Shown here piece by piece: positions 57,993 to 64,000 of a stretch of DNA of 64,000 nt. The notes below the pieces were generated by a model. The model ran no database searches, was not told the DNA's origin, and was given only the letters and a program-made list of their open reading frames with translations. Source of the stretch: Fragilariopsis cylindrus CCMP1102 (Eukaryota > Bacillariophyta > Bacillariophyceae > Bacillariales > Bacillariaceae); assembly GCA_900095095.1 (NCBI GenBank), contig FMBT01000345.1, positions 62,001 through 126,000 of the forward strand, given 5' to 3'. Both the position numbers and the translations under genes were made by a program. Position 1 is the first letter of the stretch; every line of letters starts with the position of its first letter.

Positions 57993-58031
57993 TTCTTTCT
58001 TTCTGTCTGTCTGTCTGTCTTTCTTTCTATC
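57889..58031. repeat. CTGT/CTTT tetranucleotide microsatellite
   Basis: About 35 tetranucleotides alternating between (CTGT)n and (CTTT)n blocks. All long open frames in this interval on either strand are translations of it. Confidence 0.95.
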
Positions 58032-58131
58032 TGCGATCCACAGCCATCCAAAAAAGTGTAGCTCAATCAATCGTTAGTCGCGCCTTCATACAGTAGATCA
58101 CGTATAATATAATAGTCCTTGTCGTCAATTT

Positions 58132-58602
58132 GTCGATTTAAATAATATTGGCGTGTTGAAGCGAAGAATAAGCTTTTTTAAAAGCAGGATCCGCCGTGAT
58201 TAAATTAATCGCGCCTTCATATAGATTCGTCGATTTAAGATTGGCGTGTTGAAGCAAAGGAAAGCAAAACTTTTAAAAGCAGGATTGATTAAGTAAAAAG
58301 CATAGAGATTGCCTTAAATCGAAAAAATAGAACAAGAATGAGCGTCAAGTCGTCCTTCGTCGACGATCTTACTTATTAATTATTCCAATCCACTTTATTC
58401 TACGGTATTCAATTACATACTTCTATTATTCAACTATTTGTGCTAGTAAAGTACAGTAACTTATAGTATGTTAGTCGCGCCATCATAGAGATTGCCTTAA
58501 ATCGAAAAAATAGAACAAGAATGAGCGTCAAGTCGTCCGTCGTCGTCGGTTTTACTTATCAATTATTCCAATCCACTTTATATTACGGTATTCTATTACA
58601 TT
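58132..58602 (+). repeat. Nested direct duplications
   Basis: Unit 1 (GTCGATTTAA, TTGGCGTGTTGAAGC, TTTTAAAAGCAGGAT, GATTAA) occurs at 58132-58205 and 58229-58292. Unit 2 (starting CATAGAGATTGCCTTAAATC and continuing about 120 bp) occurs at 58301-58425 and, 183 bp later, at 58484-58602 with only a few changes. The phrase TCGCGCC(T/A)TCATA precedes units at 58078, 58209 and 58473. Confidence 0.85.
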
Positions 58603-59249
58603 CTCGAGCTGAAAAACCGTATTCTGTACTGTAGTTTCAAAACCACGAGTACAAAAGGAAAAAGAAAAGAAAAGAAAACACTCAGCATCAAAATCTATTA
58701 CCTTTCAATTGATCACGTACCGGTAAAGTAAAAACCATTGCTACAAACACCGATCTCACAATTTTACATTTCGTTAAAGTACGAAAGGTGAAAGAAAACA
58801 TTCAATATCAGACAACAAATACAGAACTTCAAAAGCTATTCCCTTCAATCCAATCGATCACTCCATATCATTAAAAAGTGTAAGTACCATAATAAATTGT
58901 ATTGAATATATATTGCAGTTGCTATTGTAGTGAGTAGTTAGATTCACATTAATATTATTTGTATACGTCGGCGATGGCGATGGCGATGGCATGATGCCAT
59001 AATAAATAAATGCAACACAACAACAGCAGTAATACAGTAATGATAATTGTAACGATAATGATAACAATAATGATGGTAATGATGATAATAATAGTAATTA
59101 AAAAAACAATAACAACAATTAAACTAACATCTTTACAATACGATAATACGATGGTTACACACAAAATTGCTACATTTATTTGGATGGAACCACAAACACC
59201 ACTGCAACGAGAACAATAATAATAACAACAACAAAAACAACAAGAACAA

Positions 59250-59749
59250 TGGCACCATCAAATCACGATCACGATCCCCAGGACTATCATTGGATGGTGA
59301 TTCTGATTACTTACATTTTATTTCTATTCTACATATATCTGTATTAATCAGAAGAAGAGATGAGACGTCATGGACGGAAATCGAGATCCAAATCACGTAA
59401 TAATACTAATCAACTTATTGCTATACGTCGCACTTGTAGAGAAATCAGTTCGATATATCAGATCGTACCTCACCAGAGCATCATCACAAAGAAGAGAATG
59501 TTGGTATTGAATATTAAAATGTGGTAAATGTACTGTGATTTATTGTTTGAATTACAATTAGTGGTTGAATTGAATGGTATTAATGTATTCACAAATCACA
59601 CCAACAATAGTAGTGCAATTACTACAATAAAGACGGACGACGAAAATTGCAGCAATACGTTGTCCTTTTGTAGAACGAGTCAAGTCAATATGGAATCGGG
59701 TGTGGGAGTACATCTCATGTACGGTCTAGTATTGAAATTGCCACATTAA
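59250..59749 (+). pseudogene. Possible decayed or unrecognised short gene
   Basis: Several short coding-like pieces follow each other in different frames: an RS-type phrase (IKSRSRSPGLSLDGDS), an Arg/Ser piece (EEEMRRHGRKSRSKSRNNTN) and an ATG-initiated 73-codon frame at 59528-59749 (MYCDLLFELQLVVELNGINV). No splice sites joining them were convincing. It may be chance, an exon group of an unknown gene or a relic. Confidence 0.2.
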
Positions 59750-60629
59750 TACAACTACATCAGTGCAATCACTACTGCAACTACAGTACCACAACAATAC
59801 GAATGAAATACAGAAACAGCAAGACCCATTACTGGTAACACCAACAGCAGCAATAAATATAATGTTGTACAAATAATACCAAGAATACAACTATAACTAC
59901 ATCATTCCACTTACTAGTATATTGTCAATACCATCAACAGCCACACCAATACAAATGGAACAACAACTACTGCTGGTATATCAGTAATATCAGTACAATT
60001 AGAACTAATTACTATACATCACACTGCTACATTATTTTACGATCCTTTTATAAACAACGACAACAACAACAACAACAACAATGGACATAGTCAATGATTA
60101 TAGGAGCATACATCAATATTGTCATGCCCGTTCTGACAGCAATCAATAAAAAAGGAGATCGACGTTCCCTTCCAAATTATTATGGTAACATATAGTTTTA
60201 CTAATTGTATTGTACAGTATTTAGAACCAATAATCAAACCAAATCGGTACAATTAAAGATTATGCACCATCAAATTAATCAACACTGTCAATCCAGTATG
60301 AGATGATGGTTGCAAAAACCTCTACGTATACAGTAGGGTACCGCCACCACCAACACCAAAGCAGGAAGAAGAACATCAACAACAACAACAAGATATCTTA
60401 TAGTATCATCCTCGTTTATTATTATTTACATGCCTTCATCAATGTCTCCATTGTTTAATGTGCAATATATCGTAAATACAACTATATATCAATCAAGCAC
60501 TAGTATTTACAAGTGCTATTATTCATCCAACCCTTCTTCTAACATTTTTTGTTGCTATTATTTTACCCCTTCTTGCAATTTTGCTTTGCTATTTTTTCAC
60601 AATAAAAATCATTGCCAAAAAAAGAAAAA

Positions 60630-63600
60630 ATGAAGTTTTCTCCTATGTGCGTCAGCACCTTACTTGCTCCTGTCCTTGCTACTGCTAAGTTACTGGTTGC
60701 TAACCGTCTTGAGGTCCATTCTGAACCAAACAAAATTCGCAACGTGGATACTGATGTTAAGGATTACAACAAGAAGGATGAAGAAGCAGCGGCTTCCCAT
60801 CCTACTACCAAGTCTGCTTTTTCTCTTGAAGTCCATTCTGAACCAACAAGAGTTCACAACGTGGATGGTGACATTAAGGATTACAACAAGAAGGATGAAG
60901 AAGCAGCGGCTTTCCATCCTACTACCAAGTCTGCTTTTTCTCTTGAAGTCCATTCTGAACCAACAAGAGTTCACAACGTGGATGGTGACATTAAGGATTA
61001 CAACAAGAAGGATGAAGAAGCAGCGGCTTTCCATCCTACTACCAAGTCTGCTTTTTCTCTTGAAGTCCATTCTGAACCAACAAGAGTTCACAACGTGGAT
61101 GGTGACATTAAGGATTACAACAAGAAGGATGAAGAAGCAGCGGCTTCCCATCCTACTACCAAGTCTGCTTTTTCTCTTGAAGTCCATCCTGAACCAACAA
61201 GAGTTCACAACGTGGATGGTGACATTAAGGATTACAACATGAAGGAAGAAGAAGCAGCGGCTTTCCATCCTACTGCTGAGTCTGCCTCTTCTATTTCTGG
61301 TGGTCATATGGAAGAATGTGTCCCTCCTGTAACAGTTAGCAAAACCAGCAAGATTGATGCTGGTAGTCTTCCATTGTCCTCATGCTCCTCTTCAAGGAAG
61401 CAGATTTGCATCAACAACGATATGAAGCAATTGTCTTTTGGAGTTTGTACTGACATCATTGATGTCCCAATTTCCTATTGGGACACTAGCGATCCCAGTG
61501 CTTCATCTGACATTCCAGCTTCCTATTGGGAGGATACTGTTACTAGTACTGCTGCACGTGATGAACGTAGACTTACATCTGCTTGTGAAGCAGCATGTAA
61601 TGGTGTATATGCTGATGTTGCCACCTACAATGGAGACTTCAAAAGCTTGGTTGGTAAATGTTACCGAGATTTTTCTGAATGTCCAGCGGGTTTTACGTAT
61701 CTCAATTGCTGGAATACAGTTAGTGTTACTGATATGTCTCGAGCTTTCTACATGCAGAGAGGACGTAATGTCCCTATAGATTGTTGGGATACCTCGAAGG
61801 TAAAAAATATGGATTCTATGTTTGGAAAAGCATATAAATTCAACAAGCCTATTGATGAATGGGACACGTCACAAGTAACATCAATGGAGTCTATGTTTCA
61901 AGAAGCTTTTTCTTTCAACCAGCCAATTGACAAATTGAACACCTCTCAAGTAACAAATATGAATTCTATGTTTGAAAAAGCATATAAATTCAACAAGCCT
62001 ATTGATGAATGGGACACGTCACAAGTAACATCAATGGAGTCTATGTTTAAAGAAGCTTTTTCTTTCAACCAGCCAATTGACAAATTGAACACCTCTCAAG
62101 TAACAAATATGAATTCTATGTTTGGAAAAGCATATAGTTTCGACAAGCCTATTGATGAATGGGACACGTCACAAGTAACATCAATGGAAGGAATGTTCTA
62201 CAAAGCTTTTGATTTCAACCAGGCAATTGACAAATTGAACACCTCTCAAGTAACAAATATGAATTCTATGTTTGAAAAAGCATATAGTTTCGACAAGCCT
62301 ATTGATGAATTGGACACGTCACAAGTAACATCAATGGAGTCTATGTTTAAAGATGCTCTTGATTTCAACCAGGCAATTGACAAATTGAACACCTCTCAAG
62401 TAACAAATATGAATTCTATGTTTGAAGATGCAAGATCTTTCAACAGGCCTATTGGTGAATTGGACACGTCACAAGTAACATCAATGGAGTCTATGTTTAA
62501 AGAAGCTTTTTCTTTCAACCAGCCAATTGACAAATTGAACACCTCTCAAGTAACAAATATGAATTCTATGTTTAAAAAAGCATTAGATTTCAATAGGCCT
62601 ATTGATGAATGGGACACGTCACAAGTAACATCAATGGAAGGAATGTTCTACAAAGCTTTTGATTTCAACCAGGCAATTGACAAATTGAACACCTCTCAAG
62701 TAACAAATATGAATTCTATGTTTGAAGATGCAAGATCTTTCAACAGGCCTATTGGTGAATTGGACACGTCACAAGTAACATCAATGGAGTCTATGTTTAA
62801 AGAAGCTTTTTCTTTCAACCAATGTCTATCCTCATGGGCTCGAAAGACTTCTGATACTGTGACTACCAATATGTTGTCTGGCACTGATTGTCCTAATGGT
62901 ATAGATAGTCCAGATGCAACCATTGGACCATGGTGTCAAAACTTTTCACAGGGGTGCTTTGCTCCTGGTTTCGAGCCTAGTTTCGAGCCTAGTTCTGCTC
63001 CTAGTGTTAGTTCAGGACCTAGTTCTATGCCCAGTTCTATGCCCAGTTCTGCTCCAAGTCAGGATCCAAGTAGCAGACCAAGTACTAGTGCTGGTCCAAG
63101 TTCTGGTCCAAGCTCTAAGCCTAGTCAATCACCAAGTGATGTACCTAGTTCTGCTCCTAGTCAGGATCCAAGTAGCAATCCAAGTACTGTTCCAAGTAAC
63201 AAACCAAGTACTGTCCCAAGTTCTGTACCCAGTGGTGGTCCTAGTGCTGGTCCAAGCTTTAAGCCTAGTCAATCACCAAGTGATGTACCTAGTTCTGCTC
63301 CTAGTCAGGATCCAAGTAGCAATCCAAGTACTGTTCCAAGTAACAAACCAAGTACTGTCCCAAGTTCTGTACCCAGTGGTGGTCCTAGTGCTGGTCCAAG
63401 CTTTAAGCCTAGTCAATCACCAAGTGATGTACCTAGTTCTGCTCCTAGTCAGGATCCAAGTAGCAATCCAAGTACTGTTCCAAGTAACAAACCAAGTACT
63501 GTCCCAAGTTCTGTACCCAGTGGTGGTCCTAGTGCTGGTCCAAGCTTTAAGCCTAGTCAATCACCAAGTGATGTACCTAGTGCTGGTCCAAGTAATGTAC

Positions 63601-64000
63601 CTAGTTTTACTCCTAGTGTTGATCCTAGTGCTAGTCCGAGTTCAAGTCCTAGCCAGAAGCCAAGTCTTTCACCTAGTGTTGTACCTAGTGCTGATCCTAG
63701 TGCTGATCCAAGTAATGTACCTAGTTCTACTCCTAGTGCTAGTCCAAGTAACAGACCAAGTACTGTCCCAAGTCTGGTACCAACTTCATCACCTAGTGCT
63801 GTACCTAGTGTTGATCCAAGTGATGTACCTAGTTTTACTCCTAGTGTTGATCCGAGTAGCAAACCAAGTACTTTCCCAAGTTTGGTACCAAGTTTATCAC
63901 CTAGTGTTGTACCCACCATTGGCTGTTCAAATGATCTTGACTTCAAATTTGAAGGAGATTCGTCAAGAACGTGTGATTCATACGTTGCTTTCAAACCTAT
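60630..64000 (+). CDS. Secreted DUF285/BspA-like repeat protein with PSxx tail (3' partial)
   Basis: Open from ATG 60630 to the window end with no stop, at least 1123 residues. A signal peptide (about 1-24) is followed by five near-identical 39-residue repeats (27-221: LEVHSEPTRVHNVDGDIKDY and onward). After a Cys-containing linker come about 14 DUF285 repeats of 25 residues (388-738, consensus DTSQVT(N/S)M.SMF, then FN.PID), the LRR-like family also found in bacterial surface proteins. They end in a CLSSWARK cap. A Pro-Ser tetrapeptide tail (about 778-1095, P-S-x-x) follows, then the start of a Cys-containing domain (IGCSNDLDFKFEGDSSRTCD) seen after PS tails in diatom proteins. Probably a cell-wall or adhesion protein. 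The rest lies beyond the window. Confidence 0.9.
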   Translation, partial: MKFSPMCVSTLLAPVLATAKLLVANRLEVHSEPNKIRNVDTDVKDYNKKDEEAAASHPTTKSAFSLEVHSEPTRVHNVDGDIKDYNKKDEEAAAFHPTTKSAFSLEVHSEPTRVHNVDGDIKDYNKKDEEAAAFHPTTKSAFSLEVHSEPTRVHNVDGDIKDYNKKDEEAAASHPTTKSAFSLEVHPEPTRVHNVDGDIKDYNMKEEEAAAFHPTAESASSISGGHMEECVPPVTVSKTSKIDAGSLPLSSCSSSRKQICINNDMKQLSFGVCTDIIDVPISYWDTSDPSASSDIPASYWEDTVTSTAARDERRLTSACEAACNGVYADVATYNGDFKSLVGKCYRDFSECPAGFTYLNCWNTVSVTDMSRAFYMQRGRNVPIDCWDTSKVKNMDSMFGKAYKFNKPIDEWDTSQVTSMESMFQEAFSFNQPIDKLNTSQVTNMNSMFEKAYKFNKPIDEWDTSQVTSMESMFKEAFSFNQPIDKLNTSQVTNMNSMFGKAYSFDKPIDEWDTSQVTSMEGMFYKAFDFNQAIDKLNTSQVTNMNSMFEKAYSFDKPIDELDTSQVTSMESMFKDALDFNQAIDKLNTSQVTNMNSMFEDARSFNRPIGELDTSQVTSMESMFKEAFSFNQPIDKLNTSQVTNMNSMFKKALDFNRPIDEWDTSQVTSMEGMFYKAFDFNQAIDKLNTSQVTNMNSMFEDARSFNRPIGELDTSQVTSMESMFKEAFSFNQCLSSWARKTSDTVTTNMLSGTDCPNGIDSPDATIGPWCQNFSQGCFAPGFEPSFEPSSAPSVSSGPSSMPSSMPSSAPSQDPSSRPSTSAGPSSGPSSKPSQSPSDVPSSAPSQDPSSNPSTVPSNKPSTVPSSVPSGGPSAGPSFKPSQSPSDVPSSAPSQDPSSNPSTVPSNKPSTVPSSVPSGGPSAGPSFKPSQSPSDVPSSAPSQDPSSNPSTVPSNKPSTVPSSVPSGGPSAGPSFKPSQSPSDVPSAGPSNVPSFTPSVDPSASPSSSPSQKPSLSPSVVPSADPSADPSNVPSSTPSASPSNRPSTVPSLVPTSSPSAVPSVDPSDVPSFTPSVDPSSKPSTFPSLVPSLSPSVVPTIGCSNDLDFKFEGDSSRTCDSYVAFKP
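60708..61292 (+). repeat. Coding tandem repeat, 5 x 117 bp
   Basis: Units start at 60708, 60825, 60942, 61059 and 61176, each 39 codons. Units 2-4 are almost identical at the nucleotide level; the first and last are more diverged, as expected for unequal exchange within an array. Confidence 0.93.
61791..62840 (+). repeat. Coding higher-order repeat, 7 x 150 bp (DUF285 pairs)
   Basis: Units begin at 61791, 61941, 62091, 62241, 62391, 62541 and 62691, each encoding two alternating 25-residue DUF285 repeats (TNMNSMF type and TSMESMF/TSMEGMF type). Nucleotide identity between units is very high. Confidence 0.93.
63090..63560 (+). repeat. Coding higher-order repeat, 144 bp unit of PSxx tetrapeptides
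   Basis: The phrase GGTGGTCCTAGTGCTGGTCC recurs at 63234, 63378 and 63522, a period of 144 bp (12 tetrapeptides). Two full units and flanking parts are nearly identical; the tail outside them is more diverged. Confidence 0.9.

Larger units (their letters stand above)
57554..60629. other. Gene-poor region with microsatellites and nested duplications (3 kb)
   Basis: Contents: the promoter of the p47 gene; a CTGT/CTTT microsatellite (57889-58031); nested duplications (58078-58602); then CAA/AAC-rich and AT-rich DNA with scattered weak open frames, one group of which (59250-59749) might be a decayed gene. No intact gene was recognised before the start at 60630. Confidence 0.5.

Noticed and set aside
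57783-58096. Open frames with Cys-Leu-Ser-Val or Asp-Arg-Gln-Thr runs
   Set aside because: They translate the CTGT/CTTT microsatellite.
60708-61292. Regular repeat spacing suggestive of a CRISPR array
   Set aside because: The units are contiguous coding repeats without unique spacers, in a eukaryotic gene.
60664-61307. Long repetitive open frames on both strands over the 117-bp repeats
   Set aside because: A 117-bp unit is a multiple of three, so any stop-free frame repeats five times. Only the frame from ATG 60630 has a signal peptide and continues into DUF285 repeats.
63557-63994. Minus-strand open frame rich in Leu-Gly
   Set aside because: It is the antisense reading of the PSxx repeat tail; its regularity is inherited from the coding repeat.

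Overview
The window looks like nuclear DNA of a diatom, most likely a raphid pennate (inference). The support is: AT-rich intergenic DNA full of microsatellites; GT-AG introns of roughly 80-390 bp whose removal restores clean frames; a peroxiredoxin with a signal peptide followed by an A-F-A-P plastid-import motif; several secreted fasciclin proteins; and a secreted protein joining DUF285/BspA-like repeats to a Pro-Ser tetrapeptide tail, an architecture common in diatoms. Nothing looks bacterial or organellar. Exon models come from reading splice sites and checking that frames join; no transcript data were available.

Layout. 1-12 kb: the tail of an acidic Ser-rich protein, then three secreted or surface proteins (an unknown membrane-anchored protein, a clan SB subtilase/sedolisin-like peptidase, and an Ala/Glu-rich coiled-coil protein). 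The last two share homologous 3' flanks. 12-17 kb: two fasciclin (FAS1) genes on the minus strand around a plus-strand gene with a SHOCT-like C-terminus. 17-28 kb: a 2.4 kb intergenic stretch with a dispersed repeat and a 214 bp fold-back element, an ArfGAP protein, two membrane proteins of unknown function and a large RRM-TPR protein whose N-terminal domain has a HEPN-like RNVIVH motif. 28.8-39.8 kb: one eight-exon minus-strand gene for a 3242-residue BEACH protein (ConA-like, PH, BEACH, WD40). 40-46 kb: a small winged-helix protein and a 3.6 kb gene-free island of decayed repeats. 46.4-53 kb: a long acidic low-complexity protein whose 5' half changes frame at least nine times while its 3' half is intact. 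54-57.6 kb: plastid PrxQ-type peroxiredoxin and a p47/Shp1-type SEP-UBX cofactor of Cdc48. 57.6-60.6 kb: microsatellites and nested duplications. 60.6 kb to the window end: the DUF285/PS-repeat secreted protein, which runs off the edge.

The genes form no single pathway. Housekeeping trafficking and proteostasis genes (ArfGAP, BEACH, p47) and a redox gene are mixed with secreted or surface proteins. No CRISPR array, tRNA or rRNA was recognised. The observations most worth following are the frameshift island, the implied 2-nucleotide exon in the peptidase gene, the possible HEPN-RRM-TPR fusion, and the palindromic and dispersed repeats between genes.
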